64,000 nt of DNA, taken from the NCBI GenBank assembly GCA_944324825.1, contig CALUXU010000010.1, positions 1 through 64,000 of the forward strand. The letters are read 5' to 3'. The translations under genes and the position numbers were made by a program. Of the stretch, positions 35,453-44,373 are shown piece by piece (within the stretch, counting starts at the first letter, position 1; each line of letters begins with the position of its first letter). Source of the stretch: Candidatus Gastranaerophilales bacterium (GTDB lineage: Bacteria > Cyanobacteriota > Vampirovibrionia > Gastranaerophilales > Gastranaerophilaceae). The notes under the pieces are model-generated. The model saw only the letters and a list, made by a program, of their open reading frames with translations. It ran no database searches and was not told the DNA's origin.

Positions 35453-36296
35453 TATTATTTCCCTTATTTTTGAGTTCAATTGCATAATACATGTCATCTA
35501 AAGATTTACTGTGAAGATGTCTTTTAATTCGTTGAAATAATATTTCTTTCTCTGAAAATTTAACGTTAAACAATAATTTTATTAGTCTTGCTTGATATTT
35601 ATTATAGAATAAACTTTGATTTAATTTTTTTATTTTTTTATCTAAATCTTTTTTAGTCAAAATATGAAACTCAAATACTTTATAATATTTGAGATTATAT
35701 TTTTGTGCCAAATATTCAAATGTTTTTCTTGAATAAAATGAAATATGTTGTCCATGAGAAGGAGCATAGTAATCCCAGTCATTCTGTAGGGGAATAGGTG
35801 ATGGGAGTTCTTCTGTTGTAAATATAATAGTATCTGATAATACTAACATTGATTCTATTTCTTTTATTGGTTCTGTCAAATGTTCAAAACATTCTATACT
35901 AATCAATGCTTCATATTTTTTATTAAGATTTCCTTCAAAGTTAAGAGCAGCAATATTTTTTGTATATTTATCATACCAATAAAAATCAAAACCTATATCT
36001 CTCATAATTCTGACTAATATTCCATATCCGGCGCCATAATCTAAAAATTGTTTATTAGAGTCAAAAAGATATGACAAAATTATACTAAGACTTATTTTGT
36101 TACTTTCAGGTCTTGACATTATTCCGGTATCTTCAGAGTTAATAACTTCAGAATAAGCTTCTTCAAGCCATATTGGATTATCTGCAAATAAAAAACCGCA
36201 ATGCGGACAATAATAATATTCTATATTATATTTATTCCGAATCATTCCATTCATATATTTTTTGGTTTCATTATTACAAATTTTGCATAAATGCAT
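35439..36296 (-). CDS. SAM-dependent methyltransferase with N-terminal zinc ribbon
   Basis: 285 residues. The N-terminus has two cysteine pairs (CKICN near residue 4 and CPHCG near 30), a small zinc ribbon typical of sugar C-methyltransferase-like proteins. A degenerate class I core follows: FLDYGAGYGILVRIMRDIG (SAM motif I) and YEALISIECFEHLTEPI. HISFYSRKTFEYLAQKYNL is common in Methyltransf_23 proteins of polysaccharide loci. It probably methylates a sugar of the glycan. RBS AAGGAG. Confidence 0.8.
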   Translation of the reverse strand: MHLCKICNNETKKYMNGMIRNKYNIEYYYCPHCGFLFADNPIWLEEAYSEVINSEDTGIMSRPESNKISLSIILSYLFDSNKQFLDYGAGYGILVRIMRDIGFDFYWYDKYTKNIAALNFEGNLNKKYEALISIECFEHLTEPIKEIESMLVLSDTIIFTTEELPSPIPLQNDWDYYAPSHGQHISFYSRKTFEYLAQKYNLKYYKVFEFHILTKKDLDKKIKKLNQSLFYNKYQARLIKLLFNVKFSEKEILFQRIKRHLHSKSLDDMYYAIELKNKGNNNETK

Positions 36297-37267
36297 CAGA
36301 ATACTCCTTTTATTATTTTGTATGCCAGTTTTTTAATTAAAGGTGGCTTATATAAAATTTTCGTATTTAATAGTTTCTCTTCTTTTCCATATACAAAACT
36401 TTTGAAAACTTTACATACTATTATAGCAGGAATATATTTTGTGTATGAATTATTACAGTAAATTATTGTACATTTGTTAAATATTTTATAATTTCCACTG
36501 TATATATTATAATTACTAAACCTTAGATATTTACCAAATAATAATATTGAATATTTCTCAAAACAATTTGCAATATGAGCAAAGCCACTATCAATTCCGA
36601 TAAAACACGAACAGTTTTTTATAATATATGCTATCTTCTGCAAATCTCTTATATCAGTATAATCATGATAGTAATTATCTGATATCGTAACTATTCGCTC
36701 CATACCAATTTCTATTATATGATAACCTTCGGCTATTATATGTTTTGCAAGTCTATTCCATTTCCTTTTTGTCCAATCTTTTTTTATATCTGCAGATTTG
36801 CAATGAAATACCACATATTTTTCAGGAAGATTTTGAACATTTATATCACTTTTTAAATAAAATCTCGGTTTAATATTCAAAGCAGGAAGTCCGGCACACA
36901 TAGAAAATGCTTCTAAAATTGAACGATTAGTAAAAATATTGTCAATCGTTATACCTGAATTTATTGTATTTCTATGTACATTGCCGGTAACATTACAAAG
37001 TCTTTTATCATAATGACAATTTAATATCAGTGTTTCACTATTTTCTTTTTCTGCGCATAATAAATCAGCTTCATATAAAGATTTAACAACTATAATAGAA
37101 GTGATATAAGGATTTGCTGTTAATAAATCCTTATATTGCTCCTTTACCAACCAAAATATTTCAATATTTTTATATGTATCTTTAATATATCGGACTATTG
37201 GTTCACAAGCAACGATATCTCCTAAACTTTCTACTAAATTTATATAACACTTTTTATAAATACTCAT
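36296..37267 (-). CDS. Family 9 (heptosyltransferase-like) glycosyltransferase
   Basis: 323 residues. GT-B fold of the ADP-heptose transferase family: LVESLGDIVACEPIVRYIKD at the N-terminus, YVVFHCKSADIKKDWTKRKWNRLA in the linker and SCFIGIDSGFAHIANCF in the C-lobe. The usual aspartate after SLGD is kept. It shares its fold, but little sequence, with the two TPR-GT9 fusions. It is one base away from the zinc-ribbon methyltransferase gene. AAAGGC precedes the ATG. Confidence 0.82.
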   Translation of the reverse strand: MSIYKKCYINLVESLGDIVACEPIVRYIKDTYKNIEIFWLVKEQYKDLLTANPYITSIIVVKSLYEADLLCAEKENSETLILNCHYDKRLCNVTGNVHRNTINSGITIDNIFTNRSILEAFSMCAGLPALNIKPRFYLKSDINVQNLPEKYVVFHCKSADIKKDWTKRKWNRLAKHIIAEGYHIIEIGMERIVTISDNYYHDYTDIRDLQKIAYIIKNCSCFIGIDSGFAHIANCFEKYSILLFGKYLRFSNYNIYSGNYKIFNKCTIIYCNNSYTKYIPAIIVCKVFKSFVYGKEEKLLNTKILYKPPLIKKLAYKIIKGVF

Positions 37268-37274
37268 AATGCCT

Positions 37275-38384
37275 TTATATTATTTTTATTGGTTCAATAT
37301 TAATATTTTTCATTTCCTGTTTCATAAATTTTTCTAAACCATATAGTTTTATCCACTGACAAGGAAATAATCGAAAAGCAGTAATATATTGTAGTATAAA
37401 TTCAATGTATTCATTTTCATTAATATTAAAATCAAATTTTATGCACTCTTCCGGAATAGACATTGTTGTGATGTCTTTATTTTGTAGTATTGTTTCCAGT
37501 AATGGTAGTTGCAGTTTTCCTTGATACCAGTGGTAAATTTGACTTGCATAAGGATTAATTAAAAAATCACCCCAGTGTATAAAATGAAGATTTTCAATAT
37601 AAAAAGTTTTTATATTGATGTCTTCATAAATTTTCATGTAGTTAAATATCCAATCCAGATTAAAATCAAAATTAATATCTTTAAATTTGTCTCTCCAATC
37701 AAATGGTATATTTTTTAGATATTTAAACCAATCTATTGAAGAATCAACATATGTTATACCAAATGTCCAGTTTTGCCCTTGCGTTAATGAAGTCCAGAAA
37801 TCAAGAGAAAACGCTTTTATATCATTTTTAACAGCGTAGTTCCCTATAGTATCTAGCATATTTGCTGCTTTATCCGGATTAATTAATAAAATTGCATCAT
37901 CAGCATCAATATTCCAAAAGCTTTTAAAACCATGTTGTTGCGCATGGTAGAAAGTTGATAGATGAGCATATGCAGCTTTATACCAATTTTTCGAAAAATT
38001 CTTTTTTACAATATTTTTAAATGGTTTTGTATAACTTGAAATAAATTTAATGTTACTGTTTTTAAAAACAATTTTTTTTAATATCTCTGTTTTTAATTCT
38101 TCATTATCACATATTATATAAAAATCAGAATCCAAGTAATTAATTATATTTATCCATTGTTGTAAGCAAATAAAAGAATACTTTTCTCTACGGTTCACCT
38201 TTAAGTAAAAAACAGATTTATCAGTATTTAAAGTTGAGCAATATTTCTCTTTATTTAATAATGGAAATTTTATTTTAATGTGTTTATTTAAAATTTCAAA
38301 TTGAATAATAGGAATATTAAAAAATTTAAATAGCCTAGATTTACCATTTATTAACTTCGTACTAATTTTTTCAAATAATTTCAC
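37275..38384 (-). CDS. Putative GT-A type glycosyltransferase
   Basis: 369 residues. I do not recognise a named family. Residues ~50-200 have a Rossmann-like alternation ([27 protein letters not shown]) leading to [15 protein letters not shown], an acidic D-x-D-D motif of the kind that binds a nucleotide-sugar metal. The start is a GTG whose last bases overlap the preceding stop (GTGA). Its place between sugar-synthesis and GT9 genes supports a transferase role. Codon use is even more AT-rich than its neighbours. Confidence 0.55.
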   Translation of the reverse strand: MKLFEKISTKLINGKSRLFKFFNIPIIQFEILNKHIKIKFPLLNKEKYCSTLNTDKSVFYLKVNRREKYSFICLQQWINIINYLDSDFYIICDNEELKTEILKKIVFKNSNIKFISSYTKPFKNIVKKNFSKNWYKAAYAHLSTFYHAQQHGFKSFWNIDADDAILLINPDKAANMLDTIGNYAVKNDIKAFSLDFWTSLTQGQNWTFGITYVDSSIDWFKYLKNIPFDWRDKFKDINFDFNLDWIFNYMKIYEDINIKTFYIENLHFIHWGDFLINPYASQIYHWYQGKLQLPLLETILQNKDITTMSIPEECIKFDFNINENEYIEFILQYITAFRLFPCQWIKLYGLEKFMKQEMKNINIEPIKII

Positions 38385-38806
38385 TTAATAAAGACCTTTC
38401 CAGCTTTAATATCTTTAGCCACGACAGCCCCTGCAGCTACCATTGCTCTTTCTCCTATTGTAACCCCAGGAAGAATTGTTGCATTTGCTCCTATACTTGC
38501 TCCTTTTTTTATTATTATCGGTTCAAGTTTAAAATTTTTATTTCTTGATTTTGGGTATTTGTCATTACAAAACACAGCATTAGGGCCGATAAAAACGTCA
38601 TCTTCTATAGTTATACCATCATATAAACGTACTCCATTTTTTATCGTTACGTTATTTCCAATAATAACATCATTTTCTATAAAACAGTGAGAACAAATAT
38701 TACAGTTATTCCCTATCACAGCCCCTGGAAGCACTACACAGTATTGCCAAATATTTGTTTCTTCACCGATATTTTTACTATGGATATCTGATAAGGGATG
38801 TATCAT
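38381..38806 (-). CDS. fdtC: Hexapeptide-repeat sugar N-acetyltransferase (FdtC-like)
   Basis: 141 residues of left-handed beta-helix repeats ([74 protein letters not shown]). It would acetylate the amino group of dTDP-3-amino-3,6-dideoxyhexose with acetyl-CoA. It is slightly shorter than typical FdtC/QdtC proteins at the C-terminus. ATGA overlap with fdtA and GTGA overlap with the next gene indicate tight translational coupling. Confidence 0.85.
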   Translation of the reverse strand: MIHPLSDIHSKNIGEETNIWQYCVVLPGAVIGNNCNICSHCFIENDVIIGNNVTIKNGVRLYDGITIEDDVFIGPNAVFCNDKYPKSRNKNFKLEPIIIKKGASIGANATILPGVTIGERAMVAAGAVVAKDIKAGKVFIK

Positions 38807-39201
38807 TTGTTAACCTCTCTTAAAAAGTCATCATAGTTGCGGATATATTCATTTTCGTCATAATGAGTACTTGCAAGTACCATTAATTTGCATCCGTAAG
38901 AAAAATGACACATTTCTCTCCACATGTTTTTACCAATATAAAGCCCAACATCCGGTCGATTTAGCCAAACTTGTTCTCTTGTTTTACCGTCATCTAAAAC
39001 AAACTGACAAGCTCCATCCATTGCTACAATTATTTGTTCCAATTCTTTATGTGCGTGTTTACCACGTTCCTGTCCAGGCAATGTGTCATAAATATAATAA
39101 ACGCGTTTTATTTCAAAAGGAATATTGATACCCCCTTCTAATGATACCAACTTCCCGCGTTCATCACCAAATACTTTCATATCTATAAGTTTATAGTTCA
39201 A
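38803..39201 (-). CDS. fdtA: dTDP-4-keto-6-deoxyglucose 3,4-ketoisomerase (FdtA-like)
   Basis: 132 residues, cupin fold. [51 protein letters not shown] and [20 protein letters not shown] follow the FdtA/QdtA family closely; His49 and His51 are the catalytic histidines. It moves the keto group from C4 to C3 before amination. The start is a TTG at 39201 with AGGA 8 bases upstream; homologues begin a few residues before the first internal Met, supporting it. rmlA and rmlB are not in the window. Confidence 0.9.
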   Translation of the reverse strand: MNYKLIDMKVFGDERGKLVSLEGGINIPFEIKRVYYIYDTLPGQERGKHAHKELEQIIVAMDGACQFVLDDGKTREQVWLNRPDVGLYIGKNMWREMCHFSYGCKLMVLASTHYDENEYIRNYDDFLREVNK

Positions 39202-39286
39202 AATTTAATCCTATATAAAATTTTATTTTACACTTTTATATACTACAATAAAATTGAAATATATACAATTTTTGAAAGTATTGGAG

Positions 39287-40090
39287 TTATATTTTAATTA
39301 ATTTTGTATAACTTTTTAATTTAATTTTTTGTAATAATTTATAATTGACTGCCTGTTTAATTATTTGCCTATTGGTCAATGAAGAATATACATCTTTTTT
39401 AGAAACTTGAAAAATATATTGAAAACAAAATGATTCTTGATTGTTAATAATATACCATAGGAAAATCGCCGGAATCTTTTTGTATTTAAGATTACTTAAA
39501 CTTCCTTTTATACCCTGCACTGTATAATCTACATTTTGAATATGTAAATTTAGACTTTTTAACATATTTAAAAAGCTTTCTAAAGTAAAAAACCTTATAT
39601 GGGTTTTATCTAGTGTGCCATACTCACAATATTCAAATTGGTTTAATAATAACGATATTTTAATACTCGCATGGGATATATTTGGTACAGATATTATCAT
39701 TGAACCATCTTCTTTTAGAAATTCTTTCAATTTGTTTAAAATATCTTCAGGATCATAAAGATGCTCTAAAATATCACCTAAAACAATATAGTCAAACTTA
39801 TTTTTATAATGTTCAAATTTGTTTATATTTAAATAATTTAAATCACATTGATGAACTTCAACATAATTGCCGCTCGATTTAGCTATTTTCACACTTTCTT
39901 GCACATATTCAAGTCCATACAAACTACAATTTTTATTGTTATTTAATGCAATTCCTAAATCCCCGCATGCACAACCGATATCTAAAACTATTTTGTCAGG
40001 TTGTATAAGTGAATATATAATGCTTCTAGATTCATTTTTATCATTTATATCAATTCCTTTTTGGTAGTGCGTTGCTTCATACGTCTTCAT
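39287..40090 (-). CDS. Class I SAM-dependent methyltransferase
   Basis: 267 residues from the ATG at 40090 (MKTYEATHYQKGI), which has AAGGGGAA just upstream; the longer frame to 40114 would start inside the palindrome. Motif I is IVLDIGCACGDLGIAL, motif IV is FDYIVLGDILEHLYDPEDIL, and SMIISVPNISHASIKISLLL follows, a pattern common in glycan-locus methyltransferases (Methyltransf_11/23). The target is unknown. It is the first intact gene of the glycan cluster and lies directly downstream of the palindrome pair. Confidence 0.85.
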   Translation of the reverse strand: MKTYEATHYQKGIDINDKNESRSIIYSLIQPDKIVLDIGCACGDLGIALNNNKNCSLYGLEYVQESVKIAKSSGNYVEVHQCDLNYLNINKFEHYKNKFDYIVLGDILEHLYDPEDILNKLKEFLKEDGSMIISVPNISHASIKISLLLNQFEYCEYGTLDKTHIRFFTLESFLNMLKSLNLHIQNVDYTVQGIKGSLSNLKYKKIPAIFLWYIINNQESFCFQYIFQVSKKDVYSSLTNRQIIKQAVNYKLLQKIKLKSYTKLIKI

Positions 40091-40097
40091 AAATTCC

Positions 40098-40137
40098 CCT
40101 TTTTCATAACACAATACTCATTGTGTTATGAAAAAGG
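40098..40137. promoter_or_regulatory. Palindromic site 2 (left of a pair)
   Basis: Arms at 40098-40115 and 40120-40137 make a perfect 18 bp inverted repeat around loop ACTC; the core is CATAACACAAT / ATTGTGTTATG. The core equals that of site 1 (12012-12037). It begins 7 bases upstream of the methyltransferase ATG and its outer CCTTTTT arm supplies that gene's ribosome binding site on the other strand, so folding of the mRNA would hide it. Confidence 0.65.
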
Positions 40138-40214
40138 AATGTATTAAAATACAGCAGACAAAAAACAAAAATATTGCAATATTTTGTTTAAATGATATAG
40201 TTATTACAAGTATG

Positions 40215-40240
40215 TATAACACAATGAGTATTGTGTTATT
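40215..40240. promoter_or_regulatory. Palindromic site 3 (right of a pair)
   Basis: ATAACACAAT (40216-40225), loop GAGT, ATTGTGTTAT (40230-40239). The loop is the reverse complement of the loop of site 2, so sites 2 and 3 are inverted copies flanking 84 bp. The stop codon of the UDP-glucose dehydrogenase frame is 12 bp away. Confidence 0.65.
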
Positions 40241-40251
40241 TTAATTTTAGT

Positions 40252-41549
40252 CTACCTGCCTATTTGATAGTATTCAAAGCCTTTTTCTTCCAACCTTACA
40301 GTATTGTATTGATTTCTGCCATCAAAAATAATCGGAGTTGTCATCAAAGATTTTATTCTTTCAAAATCCGGACGTCTAAATTTGTTCCATTCTGTTAAAA
40401 GAAGCATACAATCCGCATTTTCTACCGTATCATAAGCATTTTTTGAATACGTTATTTTATCTTTGAATATAAATTTTGCACTCTCCATTGCTTTCGGGTC
40501 AAACGCTTTGACTTTTGCCCCCATATCAAGCAAGGCATTAATTATTGTTATTGCAGGTGCTTCACGCATATCATTTGTCTTTGGTTTAAAAGCAAGTCCT
40601 AAAACTCCGAAAGTTTTGCCGGATAAATCATGCCCAAAACATTTTGTGATTTTTTCTATAAATATTTGTCTTTGTTTCTTGTTCACATTATCGGCAGCAG
40701 ATATAATGCTCATATCCATTCCGTTTTCAAGTCCGGTTTTGATTAGAGCTTTAACATCTTTCGGGAAACAGCTTCCGCCGTATCCGAGTCCAGGGAATAA
40801 GAATTTGTTGCCTATACGTGAATCCGTTGAGATTCCGACACGAACCATTTCCGCATCGGCTCCGACTTTTTCACAAAGGTTTGCGATTTCGTTCATGAAC
40901 GATATTTTTGTTGCCAGAAAAGAATTGGCTGCGTATTTTGTCATTTCTGCAGATTTTACATCCATTACAATAATTCTGTTTCCTGTTCTAAAGAACGGGG
41001 AATATATTTCCTGCATAATAAGAGTTGCTTTATCAGAATTTGAGCCGATAATAACTCTATCCGGATGCAAGAAATCATCTACAGCATTTCCTTGTTTCAA
41101 AAATTCAGGGTTAGACACAACATCAAAAGGGTGTGTAGTATTGGCTTTTATAATCTCAGTAACTTTTTCGGCAGTGCCGACAGGAACTGTTGATTTATCA
41201 ACAATAACTTTGTAGCCGTTCATAGATTTTGCGATTGATTTTGCAACCTCAAACACATACTGTAAATCGGCAGAGCCGTCCTCTCCCTGCGGAGTACCAA
41301 CAGCAATAAAACATACTTGGGATTTTTTGACCGCAGCATCAATATCTGAGGAGAACGAAAGCCTGTTTTCTATAACGTTTGATTTAACAAGTTCTTCTAA
41401 TCCCGGTTCATATATCGGTATAATACCATCTTTAAGTTGTTCAAGCTTTTCAATATTGTTATCTATAAGATAACATCATTTCCCATATCCGCAAGACAGG
41501 CTCCTACCACTAATCCGACATAACCTGTTCCGATTACTGTTATTTGCAT
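40252..41549 (-). pseudogene. ugd: UDP-glucose/GDP-mannose dehydrogenase, frameshifted
   Basis: The ATG at 41549 opens MQITVIGTGYVGLVVGACLADMG split as the NAD-binding start, then hits TAG after GNDVIL near 41466. Shifting one base, the frame resumes as IDNNIEKLEQ and runs to 40252 with VGTPQGEDG, STVPVGTAEKV, PEFLKQGNAVDD, FLFPGLGYGGSCFPKDVKAL (active-site Cys) and LGLAFKPKTNDMREAP. The break is a single-base loss at about 41466-41469. Everything else is intact, so it is either a very recent mutation or a sequencing/assembly error. The product would make UDP-glucuronate for the glycan. Confidence 0.88.
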
Positions 41550-41560
41550 AATAAAGTAAC

Positions 41561-44188
41561 TTACCCTTCTTCTGCCACAAATTGTATTCCAAATTTTGTG
41601 CGGAATAAGTATTTTACGGTATCACCCTGTATTTCGTGCATCATTGTATTAAATAAATCATAAGCTTCTCGTTTATATTCAATCAACGGGTCTTTTTGTC
41701 CGTAAGCACGAAGACCGATACCATCTTTTAACATATCAATATTGTGTAAGTGATCAATCCATTTATTATCTACAACTCTTAATAAAATATCCTTTTCAAT
41801 ATGACGCATTACATTATCATCCCCGTATAATTCCTCCGGCTCTCTTTCAGGATTATATTCTCTCATAACGTCGTTGTAGAATGTGATAACTTCTTTTTCG
41901 TGATCTCTATATGCATTAAGCATTGCTTCTTTTATTTTGTCATACATTTCTTCAAACCGCATACTCTTGATATCGTCAACTTTTATATAATCAAGCTGCG
42001 GGATAATTGAATGAAGTTCTTTAATCATTGTGACCAAATCATCATAAATATATTCATCAGGCGGCATTTCCGGAGATATATAACTTTTCATCAATCTGTC
42101 CAGTTCTTGCTCCATCATATAGATAATATCTTCTGTCAGGTTTCCGCCGGCCAATACTTTCCTTCTTTGAGCATAAAACTTCTCACGTTGAACATTCATA
42201 ACATCGTCATATTCAAGTACATTTTTACGGATATCAAAATGGTAAGTTTCAACTTTTCTCTGTGCAGATTGAATTTGTTTTGTGATAAGCCCCGATTCTA
42301 TCGCCATATCTTCTTCTACATTCATCATGTTCATCAAAGATACAAGCTTATCACCGCCGAATATTCTCATAAGATTATCTTCCAATGATAAGAAAAATCT
42401 TGTAGAACCGGGGTCACCTTGTCTTGCGGCACGACCTCTCAACTGGTTATCAATACGTCTTGATTCGTGACGTTCAGTACCTATTACATGAAGCCCGCCG
42501 ACTGCAACAACTTTTTCGTGTTCTTCCGATGTAATCTTTTTGGCCTCAGCCATAGCTTCGTTTTTCTTATCTTCATAATCAGGTGTTTTTTCCGGTGTAT
42601 ATTTTTTCGCATCAAGCATTTCTTTTGCAAGATACTCTGCGTTACCACCCAGAAGAATATCAGTACCGCGGCCTGCCATATTTGTTGCAATAGTAACGGC
42701 ACCGTAACGACCTGCTTGTGCAATAATATATGCTTCTTTTTCGTGATATTTCGCATTCAATACGTTATGTTTAATCCCGCGTTTTTTTAATAAATCAGAA
42801 AGATACTCTGATTTTTCAATACTTATCGTCCCAACAAGTACAGGACGTCCTATTTTATGCTGCTCTAAAATATCATCTACAACCGCATTAAATTTCGCAC
42901 GTTCTGTTTTATAAATAACATCGGGATAATTAATTCTGATATCTTTTTTATTTGTCGGAATAACAGTAACTTCCAGATTATAAATCTTCCCGAATTCCGC
43001 CTCCTCAGTCATTGCTGTACCGGTCATGCCGGAAAGCTTCGGATATAATCTAAATAAGTTCTGGAAGGTAATACTTGCAAGGGTTTGGGTTTCATCCTGA
43101 ATCTTAACACCTTCTTTTGCTTCGACTGCCTGATGCAAACCGTCAGACCAGCGTCTGCCCTCCATAAGACGACCTGTGAATTCATCAACAATCATTACTT
43201 CACCGTCTTTGATAACATAATCCGTATCCTTGATAAATAATTCTTTTGCTTTTAGTGCCTGCAAAAGGTGATGAGCATACTGTGTTGATATATCAAAAAG
43301 GTCTTTGCATCCTATAAGCTCTTGGGCTCTGTCTATACCTTCTTCTGATAAAATAACATTTTTATTCTTTTCGTCCACTTCGTAATCGACATCTTTTTTC
43401 AATTGAGGAGCAATTTTTGCCATCAATTTATATGTATCGGCAGATTTTTCTAACTTACCGCTTATAATTAACGGGGTTCTTGCTTCATCAATAAGGATAC
43501 TGTCAACTTCATCGATAATCGCGTAGTTATAAGGTCTTTGGACAAGCATGTCGATAGAGCCTGCCATGTTATCTCTTAAGTAATCAAACCCGAATTCGTT
43601 GTTTGTACCGTATGTAATATCGCATTCATAGGCTGCTTTTTTATCTTCAAATTCCATTTCATCTCTGCCGCCTGAAAGGATTACACCAACAGACAGACCA
43701 AGAAATTTATAGATTCTTCCCATCCATTCGCTGTCACGCTTTGCAAGATAATCGTTGACGGTAATAACATGAACACCTTTACCTGTCAGAGCATTCAGGT
43801 AAGCAGGAAGTGTTGCAACAAGAGTTTTACCTTCCCCTGTTCTCATTTCTGCAATATGACCATTATGTAAAAAATATCCGCCCAAAAGCTGGACATCAAA
43901 ATGACGCATGTTTAAAGTTCTTTTAGCAGCCTCTCTCACAGTTGCAAATGCTTCAGGAAGAATTTTGTCAAGTGCTTCTTTTTCTAAAATTCTGTCAGCT
44001 TTTGGATTATCAGAAGTCGGCCGATGTGATAAAATTTCTTTGAATTCATCTGTCTTTGCTCGTAATTCAGCGTCAGTCAACTTTTCAAATTCAGGCTCCA
44101 GTGCATTAATATGATCAACTACAGGCATTGCCTCTTTTATTTTTTTATCATTTGAACCGCCTAATAATCTTACTAAAAGCTTTAACAT
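41561..44188 (-). CDS. secA: Preprotein translocase ATPase SecA
   Basis: 875 residues from the ATG at 44188 ([11 protein letters not shown]), which has AAGGGA upstream; an ATG 33 bases earlier lacks one. Visible parts are [17 protein letters not shown] (Walker A), [33 protein letters not shown] (DEVD box and start of the cross-linking domain), [24 protein letters not shown] and [20 protein letters not shown]. It drives Sec-dependent export. The C-terminal zinc motif (CxCGSGKKYK) is absent; the protein ends soon after the helical scaffold. The frameshifted ugd starts 11 bp after its stop. Confidence 0.97.
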   Translation of the reverse strand: MLKLLVRLLGGSNDKKIKEAMPVVDHINALEPEFEKLTDAELRAKTDEFKEILSHRPTSDNPKADRILEKEALDKILPEAFATVREAAKRTLNMRHFDVQLLGGYFLHNGHIAEMRTGEGKTLVATLPAYLNALTGKGVHVITVNDYLAKRDSEWMGRIYKFLGLSVGVILSGGRDEMEFEDKKAAYECDITYGTNNEFGFDYLRDNMAGSIDMLVQRPYNYAIIDEVDSILIDEARTPLIISGKLEKSADTYKLMAKIAPQLKKDVDYEVDEKNKNVILSEEGIDRAQELIGCKDLFDISTQYAHHLLQALKAKELFIKDTDYVIKDGEVMIVDEFTGRLMEGRRWSDGLHQAVEAKEGVKIQDETQTLASITFQNLFRLYPKLSGMTGTAMTEEAEFGKIYNLEVTVIPTNKKDIRINYPDVIYKTERAKFNAVVDDILEQHKIGRPVLVGTISIEKSEYLSDLLKKRGIKHNVLNAKYHEKEAYIIAQAGRYGAVTIATNMAGRGTDILLGGNAEYLAKEMLDAKKYTPEKTPDYEDKKNEAMAEAKKITSEEHEKVVAVGGLHVIGTERHESRRIDNQLRGRAARQGDPGSTRFFLSLEDNLMRIFGGDKLVSLMNMMNVEEDMAIESGLITKQIQSAQRKVETYHFDIRKNVLEYDDVMNVQREKFYAQRRKVLAGGNLTEDIIYMMEQELDRLMKSYISPEMPPDEYIYDDLVTMIKELHSIIPQLDYIKVDDIKSMRFEEMYDKIKEAMLNAYRDHEKEVITFYNDVMREYNPEREPEELYGDDNVMRHIEKDILLRVVDNKWIDHLHNIDMLKDGIGLRAYGQKDPLIEYKREAYDLFNTMMHEIQGDTVKYLFRTKFGIQFVAEEG

Positions 44189-44373
44189 GTTTTGTCCCTT
44201 CTTCCCTTTTGTCTTTAACAATCATACCATAGAAATATTATTCTATAGTTGCCCGATATGATAATTTTTCAAATTTGTTTTAATATTTCTTAACATCATG
44301 TTATAAAAACGCAAAAAAAATTTTTCACGGGTATTCATGGGATTGAAGGACTCAACTAACATAAGGAGTGAAT

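Noticed and set aside
41461-41475. Programmed ribosomal frameshifting in ugd
   Set aside because: No X-XXY-YYZ slippery heptamer at the break; mutation or sequencing error is simpler.
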